Positions 1 through 9,897 of a stretch of DNA of 64,000 nt are shown in pieces. The DNA comes from Cydia pomonella. Its lineage: Eukaryota; Arthropoda; Insecta; Lepidoptera; Tortricidae. The position numbers and the translations under genes were made by a program. How positions within the stretch are numbered: the first letter of the stretch is position 1; the number at the start of each line of letters is the position of its first letter. The stretch lies in assembly GCF_033807575.1 (NCBI RefSeq), contig NW_026907796.1:62001-126000 (forward strand), written 5' to 3'. The notes beneath the pieces are model-generated. The model ran no database searches and was not told the origin of the DNA. It saw nothing but the letters and a program-made list of their open reading frames with translations.

Positions 1-585
1 TCGTTTGTCTACTATATCATAAAAAACACACATACTTCCAGACATTTTTATGTTTGTGCGTACATATTTGTTTTGTGCATGACTGTAGCGAATTGCACAC
101 TTGTCGAATTTAACAGTCGCCTCTAAGAGCTACCCCTCTAACCTCGGCCAGTAGCCATATGAATTGTATGGGCTGACGTTATCTGACACGGCTATTTGTA
201 CGTTTTGACGTGCCCCTTCCCCGCAAAAATCGGCAGACTGTTTTGTACAGAAAATTACAGATAAGGTGTCTCCAATTGTTAAATCCTCTAAGATTATACA
301 TTAGTTTTTGAGAGCTGACAAATAGTATCAAGATATCGTCCCAACGATAGGTCAATGTGTTCCACAGTCAACACTGTGGAGCAAAGAGAATTAAGAAGAC
401 CAAGAGTGCTCACTCCATACAACGGTTTTGTTACCAAAATTCTATTATTTTCGTAGTCTACATCTAGCGTCAAGCAGCGGAACTCTCAGTACTGCTAATC
501 GACCATAGATGTCGCGGCAAACAATAAGTCTATTGCTCAAAGATTTTCAGCTAATATTATAACCAGAGTAAGCGTAGGAGTTAAA
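1..585. other. No gene seen
   Basis: AT-rich sequence with only short chance reading frames in all six frames. I recognise no gene, RNA or clear repeat end here. Confidence 0.4.
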
Positions 586-710
586 AATTGAGTTCCGGTT
601 ACATGTTTAGCCCAATGGTTGACTGGTAGAGAATGCCTCAAGGCGTTAAGTCCGCCATTTGTAATCTTTTTGCGAATTTGTGCAATAAAGTTTAAATAAA
701 TGAATAAATA
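586..710 (+). mobile_element. LINE 3' tail fragment
   Basis: The segment has the motif gttgactggtagagaatgcc, then ttaagtccgcc, then caataaagtttaaataaatg. The same order occurs in inverted orientation at 35713-35810 and 53926-54000. It looks like the 3' UTR and A-rich tail of a non-LTR retrotransposon that has lost its coding part by 5' truncation. The family name is not certain. Confidence 0.55.
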
Positions 711-759
711 TATGTGTTGTATTATGCATGTAGGTTGATTAAGTCTTCGGTTTGACATG

Positions 760-892
760 ACACGTGTCTATTATTTCGATATTCATTCCTTGATTACATA
801 TTGTTTTACAAGCACGTATTTTCAATGTTATCCTGCTATCCCGAAAGTATTTCCCATGTAGTTCCCCTTTTACACATTGGCGACGAGGATGA
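760..892 (+). mobile_element. Possible LTR end with primer-binding site
   Basis: Sequence ending in tttaca is followed directly by cattggcgacgaggatg, which resembles the LTR end plus tRNA primer-binding site (starting TGGCGAC) of Ty3/gypsy elements. No gag or pol follows, so this would be a fragment. The left boundary is not visible. Confidence 0.3.
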
Positions 893-898
893 TTTAGG

Positions 899-945
899 CT
901 CTAATATATCCGTTATGTATACAGTTATTGTAAATAAAATAAGCT
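899..945 (+). mobile_element. LINE 3' end fragment, same family as 7430-8474
   Basis: The segment atatccgttatgtatacagt and the following ttattgtaaataaa resemble the 3' end of the LINE at 8427-8470 (atatccattatgtatattgt followed by tattgtcaataaa). A third related tail is at 62560. It is a short diverged relic. Confidence 0.4.
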
Positions 946-954
946 GATAGAATA

Positions 955-1055
955 TATCGTCGTCCAGAACCCAGTACCCACAGCACAAGTCTTACTGAGC
1001 TAACTGTTGGACTAAGTGGATCTGTGCAAAACTTGTCCTTTAATATTTATTTATT
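955..1055 (+). mobile_element. SINE 3' half, diverged
   Basis: It resembles the 3' part of the SINE family seen full length at 33262-33529: acccacagcacaagtcttac, then a TGAGCT(A)ACTGT block, ACTAAGT, and a T-rich tail. The tRNA-like head is missing. Many substitutions suggest an old copy. Confidence 0.5.
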
Positions 1056-1384
1056 ACTTAGTACCTAGAACAGTCATCACAAATATGAGCCCACAAGATC
1101 CGTTTATTCCATTCTTAACATCGACACAATCGTTATCCAAAATAGTTTATTTACCTCTCTATCGCTCTTACATATTCAAGCGACAGAGATGCATATAGAA
1201 GAAAAAAAAATACGAAGTGATTTATACTTTAATTCATTTCCTTTGTCATTCAGTCTCAGACTCTCAGGTTTAAATATTTCGTTCGTTTATATAGAATAAT
1301 ATAGTCATTCATACATATAGAAATCATATTCTAATATGATATCATAATAATAAAAGGATTTATTTATAATAATCACAAATAGCG

Positions 1385-1735
1385 ACTGAGACGAAAAACG
1401 AACGTAACAAACTCAGAATGCTACCAAACACGAAATAAACTAATTACGAATGTGACCAGAAACGAACATGTCAAAGATTTTTGGCGAATAAGTAAGTCAG
1501 ATAAAAAATGGACGACAAATGAGTCTAGGGAAGACCGTGACGAAAAACGAACAAGATTTATTAATAGAGGAGACATGTTTCAGACTTTGACCAAAGAAGG
1601 TAATGAGACATTACTAATGACGAAAACACAAACAAGAATAAAGTACGAGTGGCGAATAAAAAAAAATGCGAAATACGAAATATATAAACGAAAAACGAAT
1701 ACCAAAAATTCATTACGAATAGAGCGACAAGTCTA
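1385..1735. repeat. Degenerate CGAAAAACGAA-type repeat, purine-rich strand
   Basis: The motif gacgaaaaacgaac or a close variant recurs near 1390, 1537, 1620 and 1686, in sequence strongly enriched in A and G on the plus strand. This keeps one frame open for 94 codons (1452-1736), but the predicted peptide is low-complexity K/R/T/N and I do not regard it as a gene. It may be a decayed minisatellite. Confidence 0.4.
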
Positions 1736-1902
1736 AGAAAAAAGGTACTCCCCGTTCGACAGATAAGGAGGGTGGCGCTGCAAAATGTACGGAGCCGTAC
1801 AGCGCCATCTGCATCTACATCATAACACTATGAATTCAAATAACGCCTATAGGGAGCGTGCATGAACTATAGGAGGCAGCACAGGAGCCGTCAGATTTTT
1901 GG

Positions 1903-2046
1903 TGCGAGGCGTAAATGTGATTTTTTTTGTTCCGATGTAGCCCACAAGATGGCAGAATCTACTATGCACAAGAAAACACTTGACGTGTAAATGTCCCTGT
2001 TTATGGTTCCAATTCAGACCACAAGATGGCAGACCCTCCAACGCGC
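1903..2046. repeat. Two-copy diverged tandem repeat (~75-80 bp)
   Basis: Copy 1 (about 1903-1980) and copy 2 (about 1981-2046) share CGTAAATGT, GTTCC, and the block CCACAAGATGGCAGA followed by TC/CC and GCAC. Such short tandem copies are common in the untranslated regions of retrotransposons. A related CCCACAAGATGGCG motif is at 52410. Confidence 0.4.
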
Positions 2047-2233
2047 ACGGTCCCTATATATATTCCAATATGTATACTGATACACTAGTAATATTAGGCG
2101 CAATGTTGCTGCCGTTCGCTCCAGTCGCTAGCAGTAAGTAAGTATTAACACTATTAAATGAGCAACTGAGAATAGCCTAGCCTAGTTCCAAGTGGCATGT
2201 ATTAAAAGTTGCATTTTTTCTTATCATTGTATG

Positions 2234-2357
2234 TACGGTCACGTCTGAAAATATCGATACGAAAAAAGTGCCAAAAATATGTATACACGTCTTTATTGCC
2301 TTTATATACATATTTTTGGCATATTTTTCGTACTGATATTTTCAGACGTGACTGTAC
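2234..2357. mobile_element. Foldback MITE, TACGGTCACGTCTG family, copy 1
   Basis: The ends are near-perfect inverted repeats: tacggtcacgtctgaaaata at the left and its complement at the right, with a ~20 bp centre. TA occurs at both tips, as in Tc1/mariner-type elements. Related copies are at 54091-54227, 63694-63819 and (split) 23356-23718. The element starts 33 bp beyond the kelch gene stop codon and contains AATAAA on the minus strand at 2297-2292. Confidence 0.8.
2292..2297 (-). terminator. AATAAA poly(A) signal candidate for the kelch gene
   Basis: The plus strand reads tttatt. It is the first AATAAA downstream of the kelch stop, about 94 nt away, and lies inside the MITE at 2234-2357. 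The two related complete MITE copies differ at this spot, so the hexamer is specific to this copy. Confidence 0.4.
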
Positions 2358-2390
2358 ATTTTGACAGCTTTAACGTTAAACAGTCACTTT

Positions 2391-5300
2391 TCACTGTGTT
2401 TCATACCTCTTTAAATACTTCTTAGTATAATTCGAGCTATCTGGCCATAATGGCGGTACAGACATCACCAATGAACAGGAGCCTGCTACATCGTTCAGCT
2501 TTATCGCGCTCTCGCTCTGTCGCCAGATGACTTTTGGCTTGTCTTCTGTGCTATTTCCGAGGTATTCTTCTACGTTCAGGACGTCGGCTTGACCGCACAT
2601 TGAGCGAGTGAAGAATAGTAGACGATTACCTGAAAGAAAGTATACAAAGTTAATTCAATTATATATTGGTTGGCTAGAAAAACCTATTATGAACCCATTG
2701 GAATTCGTAGAAACATTGTTTCTAAGGCCGCGGACTAGACGCGGCGCGCAGAGCGACGAGATGCAAATCAAAGCTATTCATCAGAGACCGGAATTCTCGT
2801 AGCATTTTTTAATTGTCCTAGGAACTTCTCATTTATCGACTGCCGATATGTACATATATCGATAAAAAGTAGAACACTATATACTAAAGAAGATTTACAT
2901 TAGAGGTAAACAACAGGCGGTCTTATCGCTAAAGAGCGATTTCTTCCAGAAAGCTTTTTAATAGTTGAAAATGTGATATAGAGATACGCAATAAAACATT
3001 GAATACTGAATAGTTAATAATTTCACATTTAATTACTTCAGTTCAGTGTTTTTTTTTTTAATTTTTATCTGTTTTCGTGCTAACAAGTGTTGCATTAGTT
3101 ACCTACTTTAAAAGAGAAAGTCATATTTTTCCATATTATCTTGTCAAATTACTTCCTTTACAGTCAAATATCCATTAACTTTTTAATATGTTGTGTTCTT
3201 AAATTCTATCGATATATGTATATCGGAAGTCGATAAATTAGAAGTCCCTAAGACAGTTCAAAAAAGCCACGAGAATTCCGGCCTCTGCTGTTCATACATC
3301 GAGCGATCAAAGTGAGTTACAACTTGGTGGTAACTAATGGGAATAACCCTTCTTACCTAAGTTACAAAAAGTAGCCGGTGGATTAGTAAACTGTGTGACC
3401 ACATAGAGCCTGTCGTCCACTCCGGGCCTAAAGCGGTAAAGGTGGCTGAAGTAGCTCTGCGTGCAGTAAATGTAGCCCTTGAACGACACCATACAGCTCG
3501 ATCGGATCTGTGTGCCCACTACCGTTATCCATCGATCTGTGTAATAAACAATGCAGATATTAGAATTCTGTACCTCGAGAAAGCCCTTACCCACCACGCC
3601 ACGCCATGCCAAGAACCATGCACCAGTTATAGACCGCGGGGCAGGAGCATATTTCGTCAGTCATCGCCTCCCAGCTGATACTTTGTCAGATTAGTTTAGA
3701 TGCTGTTTTAAATTTAAAAAACCGTCAGCCGGTTTTATCGCGGTGGAAAGACCGTCAGCTGTAAAATGAACATGTAAAAAATTCGGACCTTACCACTTCA
3801 TGTCCGCAAAGTATGCGTAATGTGTAATTTACGTAATTCGTTTATGGCGTTTCACCTGGTGAAATGCTCCATGCACATTTTCATGATTTGTTATTGCTAT
3901 AAAAAAGGTACTTAAAGCGTTTATTTTTTAGATGTTCATGCGACCAGCTAACGTTCTTATTTATTTATTATTAGATGCCATTTGATACAAATATGAGAGT
4001 CGGTAAACCTTATGCGACCAATATTGGCGCCCATGTTAATAATTACATGAATTACGTTACATGTCTGTAATATAATTTTTAAATTGGGCGCCACTATTTG
4101 CGGCAAAAACTTGTAAATATATTGTGTGACATCAATTCAAGTTGTTTGTTGTGAGATATTTTAATGTTGAGTTGAGACTAAAAAGATATTTGAGGAAATA
4201 GGCGAATATGAGGCACCTACTCACCCAGTTTCGGCCTAACGTTAATTAGAATTGACCAGTACCCATTACACATTGAACCGTAAACTGTAACCGTCCGTTA
4301 CGATTTTTTAAAATTAATTGAATCTTTAATAAAAATAAAAAAAACTTTGGAACGCGAACTGTAGAGATATATGCCAATTTGTAAAAGTATTCCTGTAGAT
4401 ACTTTTGGTGCGCTGTTTCATCCGCTACTACTGATGCTGACTGTAATTACGGTAAAAATATAATTGTAACTAGTACCTGTGTCTCCCAAATCCTCGTACT
4501 TGTATATATTGTTGTGTCCCGCGGCATATATGGTGCCTTCGTGAGCGCACACGGCCGGGTTCTGTATGGCGTCCGGTAGTTTGGCGATCTTCCTATGTGA
4601 GCGTCGTTTCAAGTCGTATACCACTGCAGTGTCCAATGTTACCCTGAAATTGTAATAACGTAGATTTTATTTGATATCAGTATATAGAATAAGTTTTACA
4701 TTGATAAGTCCACTGTTAGAATCAGCAAGGAATAAAAACCAGAAAGGCTCGGAAACCGGTTTAATTTCCAAGCCGTTATCATGTACTTGGCGTAAAACCT
4801 TTTAATTTCGATTTCGTTCGTAAAACCATTATTTTTAAACCGGTTTTTAGGAGAACATTTCAATAAATTTCTTGACCGATTAACCGGTTTAGAACAATAA
4901 AAACCGGTTTCTTGTCTTTGTTTACGCGGCACACCACCGCTGGCCGCCTGTCTCGTCGCTCGTCGAATAAACTGGTTTATTTGGGTTACAATTAAGTCTT
5001 AAAACATTCGCGTTCTTATGAAAGTTCGGAGTAAACTCGAAATAAACCGGTATTTACCGCTATTTTCAAAACCGGGTCCGAAATATCCGGGTCTTGAAAA
5101 CAAGAGAACAAAAACGTAGTCTGAATGTGAACTGGAACATTTGGAATGATAACAAGGACTGGATTTAGAAAGCTGAAAGATTAGTAAAGTAAGGTTTAGG
5201 TAAGTTTTCTTAAGAGGAATTCCTAGTTGCGATTTTTCCATACAAACGCTCTCGACTGTTTCCTCCCTGGGACCTATACAAATTAGATCAATATCAGTGC

Positions 5301-7126
5301 CACATGTTTTGCTTTTTTGGATTATTTTATTTTGCAGAAATTTACAGCGCCTTGAAAATCGCAAAAACGGCTCAATTGAATTGGCTACAAAAAAGGCGCA
5401 GTATACAAATATGACAACAAATATCCAAAAAATCAAAACATAGCGGCATAATTATTTTTTCCTCTTGCAGTTTCCAAAATTTCATAATGACTGGTTGCAT
5501 TTTGGAGGGGGAAACAGTCGAGAGTGAAACCTCGATTTTTAAGATTTTTGCGTGAGAATCTTAGTCCGAGCTGCAGTTGTCCTTATCGCACGCACGCACG
5601 CACGCACTCCCGCCCACCGCAGCGCGACAGAAACATAGCGTCAAAAATTCGAGATTTGTAAAGTTGGTCAGCTAGGAATTGCCCTTAAAAATGATTACTA
5701 ATTTTTGCCTAAATACCTGCTTCAATGATTTTGATGGCATTAACAATAAAATTGGAGTTTAAAAACATGATGTTTTATTTCTGAGAAAGTGTTTTTTTCC
5801 CAGATTCACTTATTCTCAGAAACAACAACAATGACAGTCATCCAGATAGTAAATAAAAGATAGTGACAACATAAATTAAATTTTAACTTACCAAAAACTA
5901 ACCTAAACCCACCTACGCCTCCAATAAGGTAAAGGAAATCCTCTGCAATGGCTACTCCTCCATGTCTCCGAGCCGGCAATTCAACTCCATGTCGAACCCA
6001 CTCTTTCTTCAACACATCATAAACTTTCACATCCTTCATGAATAAACCTGTGCCTCGCCCATGTTCACCACAAACAACCACTATCTTCGTCAGCCCCCAA
6101 CCCACAACGCTCCAACCCCACAGATTCTTCTCCGCAACTTCCAGCCAGTTCTCAAAACCAACTTTTTCCCTAAATGTATACATATGGTGTGGTACCATCT
6201 CCAACTTAGAGTCCTTCATTGCCCACACTGGCACTGTTGGCGTATAAGTTAAAGACCTAGATCTGCTTTCCTTAACCATGTTCAATATTTCATTGTAAAC
6301 TCTCTCTGTATATGTATGTGTCAACATCTTTTCTTGCGATTGTATTGAGACTACTGACAACTCCATGTCAAGAACAGCCAAATTGTGAAGACAGTCAACA
6401 ACTTTAGCAGCTAAGCTGTTCTGGTATTCTGATATACTAGTTTTAATCTGTGTTATTTCAGAAAGATTGAGCTTTTTAATGTCTAAACAACCAAGAATAA
6501 TGAGCAAAGCATCTCCACCAGTTTCATTTTGTAAAAGCCACTTATGACCAAAGTTAAATACATCCAGTTCACTTGAAGCATTTAAATATGGGTGTGATAG
6601 ATACCAGCAAAGTTTGGTTAAGTTCGGAATATACTCTGGCTTCATGGATTTAAATGAGAATAAACCACATGTGGCGGATAGCTGTTCTATCTGAGTAAAT
6701 GCTGAGCTCTGTGCGATATTCATGATTTCCATACAGCTTGCTGGTGATATTTGGAGTTCCAAAGTATACTCTATCTGCCTAATTAACTCTGTGATTTGTA
6801 AGAAGTTTGCAGCAGTTACTAACTCACCAATAGTGGATAAAGAATATTCTGTAAGATCAATTAAACCTATGTTCATGTATTGCAATATTATTTTCATAGA
6901 GTCAGCGTCAATCATCTGCAAAAAAATATAATTAAATACTTTTGAGAAATAAATCAAATGTTTTTTTTTATCCCGTGGGTATACTTACGTTTATGGATAT
7001 TTCTTGTTTGTCATTTTCCACATAATTACCGCTAAACATAGCGCGAAAATAATCGCTGTGCTCGCATAAAACTTCTTTTTTCGCCTTAAACACCTGGCCG
7101 TCGATGAGCAAAGAAACTTCCGCCAT
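2391..7126 (-). CDS. BTB-BACK-kelch protein, 5 coding exons
   Basis: Exons on the minus strand: 7126-6989, 6915-5903, 4643-4477, 3536-3357, 2629-2391. Phases fit throughout and give 578 aa. Residues 1-46 are the start of a BTB fold (LLIDGQVFKAKKEVLCEHS, DYFRAMFSG), continued in exon 2. The BACK region follows at about 110-210 (WYLSHPYLNASSELDVFNFG, HKWLLQNE). From about 300 to the end come kelch-like blades (PARRHGGVAIAEDFLYLIGG, AVCAHEGTIYAAGHNNIYKY). Members of this family usually serve as substrate adaptors of CUL3 ubiquitin ligases; that role here is inferred from architecture. Exon 2 has two donors 11 bp apart, gttagt after 5903 and the stronger-looking gtaagt after 5892; only 5903 joins exon 3 in frame. 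The specific KLHL orthologue is not assigned. Confidence 0.85.
2762..3303. mobile_element. Foldback element with ~105-bp terminal inverted repeats
   Basis: Left arm about 2762-2876 and right arm about 3204-3303 are inverted copies: both hold CCGGAATTCTCG, a GGAACTTCT/GGGACTTCT block and an ATCGATA core. The roughly 330-bp centre is AT-rich and non-coding. The element lies entirely within kelch intron 4 (3356-2630). Confidence 0.7.
4690..5075. mobile_element. CCGGTTT-rich repeat (probable non-autonomous transposon)
   Basis: The motif AAACCGGTTT or a close variant recurs near 4757, 4838, 4882, 4906 and 5045 in kelch intron 2. Dense motif copies of this kind are typical of subterminal transposase-binding repeats, but I cannot define the ends. 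A second cluster is at 47830-48480. Confidence 0.45.
5210..5688. mobile_element. TTAA-flanked MITE, copy 1
   Basis: It begins TTAAGAGGAATTCCTAG and ends CTAGGAATTGCCCTTAA, so the tips are inverted repeats bounded by TTAA, the target of piggyBac-type elements. A second copy with the same interior (GTTTCCTCC near both ends, CACCGCAGCGCGACAGAAAC near the right end) is at 20713-21210. No transposase is encoded. This copy contains a (CGCA)n run near 5589 and lies in kelch intron 2. Confidence 0.7.
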
Positions 7127-7352
7127 ATCTAAAGTTTTAAGATATATTAGCAAAACCAAGAATATTAAATAAGAATAAAAGAATTCTTCTGTTCCTAAAC
7201 TGGGATAAAATCACGACATTCTTATATAAAACAGGATAAAATCGGCAACAACATGAAATTAAAATATGAAAATCAGCGAACGAAAATGAAAATCGACCGA
7301 CTACTAAACTCAAAGAGCATATAATCACTACGTACTAAACTAAACGTCAACG

Positions 7353-7360
7353 TGACGTCA
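7353..7360. promoter_or_regulatory. CRE-like palindrome TGACGTCA upstream of kelch gene
   Basis: A perfect 8-bp CREB/ATF-type site 227 bp upstream of the kelch ATG. An octamer can occur by chance, so function is conjectural. Confidence 0.25.
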
Positions 7361-7429
7361 GTCGTCAAAGTTAAGTCCAAGATCCCTTGATCTGATTGGC
7401 TAATCAAGGAAAAAACTATTAAGCCCTAT

Positions 7430-8474
7430 AAATAGATATAGTTCGCAAAATTTCCAGTGTGGCTTCCTCAGCCTTTTTGGCATCCATTAATAGCACGTCT
7501 GGTCTCATAGGAAATATCTTAAGGGCTTTGCCCACAAACTATGAGATTACGGGCTTTGAGGATGCTAAAAATGCTTTTAAAATTGCTTGCCCAGGCAAAC
7601 AATTTCCAGACAACCCAAAATCACAAAGGAGCTGGGATAATATTTACTGTGATTTAACTTACAATACTCTTCTAAACAACTGTACAGGTCCAGATCACGC
7701 GAGACTTTTGGCGGTCGGAGCCCGGGAAGCCGGCTACTGGCTACATGCCCATCCTTCACCTAATACTGGTACTTTCTTGGATCCGACCTCCCTAAGACTG
7801 GCGACTGGTTTGCGACTCGGGGTTTCGGTATGTACGCCACATATATGCTCTTGTGGCACGGACGTGGACCGACTGGGACACCACGGATTATCTTGTCAAA
7901 AAAGTGCAGGTCGTTTTTCAAGACATGCGTCGCTTAATGACATAATTCGTCGATCTCTTGCCACCATCAATGTGCCTGCTCTTCTTGAGCCAACTGGCAT
8001 TATCAGGGATGATGGCAAGAGGCCTGATGGGGTGTCCTTGGTTCCTTGGAGCTTGGGACGGATGTTAGTGTGGGATGCTACCTGCGTAGACACACTGGCA
8101 CCGTCCCACCTCCAACGGACTAATGTAAAAGCGGGCGCAGCGGCGGAAAGCGCCGAAATTTTAAAACGTAATAAATATAAGAGCCTCGGTAGAGAGTACC
8201 ATTTTGTACCTTTTGGCGTTGAAACTCTAGGTCCATGGGGTCCCAGCGCGCACAAGTTTTTTGGAGAAATCGCGAAACGTCTGGTTGACGTAACTGGTGA
8301 CCGAAGAGCTGGCGGCTTCCTCGCACAACGTATCAGTATTGCGATACAACGAGGAAATGCCGCCAGCATCCTTGGTACAATGCCTCAAGGGCCTATTTTA
8401 GATATAAGCTAGTTATAGTAATCATCTGTATATATCCATTATGTATATTGTTATTGTCAATAAATAGATTTTTT
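7430..8474 (+). mobile_element. 5'-truncated LINE with intact C-terminal reading frame and TSD
   Basis: The open frame 7459-8412 (317 aa) encodes the C-terminal end of a non-LTR retrotransposon polyprotein. A C-x-C...H-x4-C zinc knuckle (CSCGTDVDRLGHHGLSC) lies around residues 129-145, then RPDGVSLVPWSLGRMLVWDA, which fits the PD...(D/E)xK-type core of a restriction-like endonuclease. The 3' end is AATAAATAG plus T-rich sequence. Both sides carry the 11-bp duplication TTAAGCCCTAT (7419-7429 and 8474-8484), marking a genuine insertion. The uninterrupted frame suggests it is fairly recent. Fragments of the same family are at 21640-21790 and 62362-62570. The clade (R2/R4/NeSL-like) is inference. 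Confidence 0.8.
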
Positions 8475-8572
8475 TAAGCCCTATTAGTCAGTTTTGATTT
8501 CTTTTTCAATTTAGAATTTTTATATCAGTGATCCGTATTGTTCTAGGTAATTAGTTTAATCTAAATTTAACG

Positions 8573-8668
8573 AAGCTAAGTTGACAGCGATTTTCATAGC
8601 TCAGAAATTATGACGTTTAAATAACACTTGCACTGTCTGGGCTGTCAAAATCGCTGCCAACTTAGCTT
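8573..8668. mobile_element. Short foldback MITE, AAGCTAAGTTGACAGCGAT family
   Basis: The left tip aagctaagttgacagcgatt is matched at the right by atcgctgccaacttagctt, with inner parts also complementary. A partial copy is at 19848-19930. No coding capacity. Confidence 0.65.
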
Positions 8669-8674
8669 GGTCTG

Positions 8675-9182
8675 AAGGGCCCTCCACACTCGTGCGCAAA
8701 TCGAGGCGCGAAGCCGCGAACGCAAGTGTGGAGGGCCCTCGCGTCGATTTCGCAGATTTTTCACACCTTCGCGCCTTATTCCCCGTTTTTTGTCGGTATT
8801 TGGCCCGTGTCAAAGGAGACGCGAAGCGCGAACTTGCAAGACTCCAGACTCGCGATCGCTTCGCGCCGCGATTCGCTCACGAGTCGGTTAATCTGTTAAA
8901 CTGTCATAACCCTCTATGGCGGCTACTTGGTTATACTGGGTGCGAACTTGATCAACCAAAAATCATTTTGACAGTTCCCAGTTTGACGCAAACTAAATCC
9001 GATCAGCTGACGCTTCGGCGCCATCTTGCCGCGAACCAAACTGCGAAATCGCCGTGAAGTTGTGCGAGTGTGGAGTCTACGTCAACGTCGCGGTGTTATA
9101 TTGTATTTGTATTTCTATGGTCGCGGTATGTTCTCTCCGCGAAGTCGCGCCACGATTCACGCGCATAGTCTGGAGGGGGCTT
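8675..9182. mobile_element. GC-rich MITE, GGGCCCTCCACACTCG family
   Basis: The segment opens with gggccctccacactcgtgcg and closes with tggaggggg; inside, the tip motif repeats inverted (gtgtggagggccc near 8720, gcgagtgtggag near 9064). Its GC content contrasts sharply with the flanks. The open frame 8692-9057 is a by-product of GC richness. Confidence 0.55.
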
Positions 9183-9897
9183 AACTCTATTCAAACTGAA
9201 AATAAATAATGTGTGATTATTTGGGTGCCAAATGCAAAAAAATATGTGTATACTAAGGAAATTTGATTATACAAATACAAGCATGTGTAACAAGTTCGTT
9301 GATTTTCTTACCGGATGTAAAGTGACCTAACTTTTTAGTACCATTTGGACTACATTGAAGGTCTCAAGTTGGTCTCAAGACTCTCAAGTTCAATATAGTT
9401 TTGCCAAAAATCTTCTACTTGTGTTTTAATTTTTTTATAGAATGAGCTTTAACGCAGTCGCGTAAAGTTGAATTTCATTGAGCTCTCAATCAATTTTATA
9501 AAGAAATTAAAGTGCAATCGTTATAGAAAATGTTGGAGGGAAACTTTGACACTTATTTTTTCCAAATTCTTTCTGTTTGCGGAGCGGTTGGAACATGTTT
9601 TTGGCCATCATAACTGCCATAAATGCCATAATCGACCATAGTAGTGCGTCATTCATTACACTTACAGTATAGTTGTAGGTGACAGAACTAAACAAAAGCT
9701 GCGATAAATAGTGGAAAACGTATTATAAATAATATCAGGAATACTAATTGACTGCAAAATCGCGAGAATATCCATCACTAAGTCGTAATACTGTGAATAG
9801 TATGTGGACGTGATATTTGATACATTTGGATCCTACAGTAAAACAAGCAACTGCTGGACTTTTTTCGATGTTACGGTAGTTGATATTTTTTGGAGCG
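9183..9897. other. RAD51 upstream region
   Basis: AT-rich sequence before the RAD51 ATG. The promoter and 5' UTR must lie here, but I see no TATA box or initiator that I can defend, and no repeat. Confidence 0.35.

Noticed and set aside
1452..1736. 94-aa K/R/T-rich frame
   Set aside because: Low-complexity translation of a purine-rich repeat with no domain and no splice context.
5580..5620. CRISPR-like or satellite repeat (CGCA)n
   Set aside because: A short microsatellite inside a MITE; no spacers or regular array.
5882..5892. Kelch exon 2 donor at 5892 (GTAAGT)
   Set aside because: It matches the donor consensus better than 5903 but shifts the frame into exon 3, which then reads TAA; the 5903 junction restores a kelch motif.
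8692..9057. 121-aa plus-strand frame
   Set aside because: It lies within a GC-rich MITE, and its length is explained by base composition.
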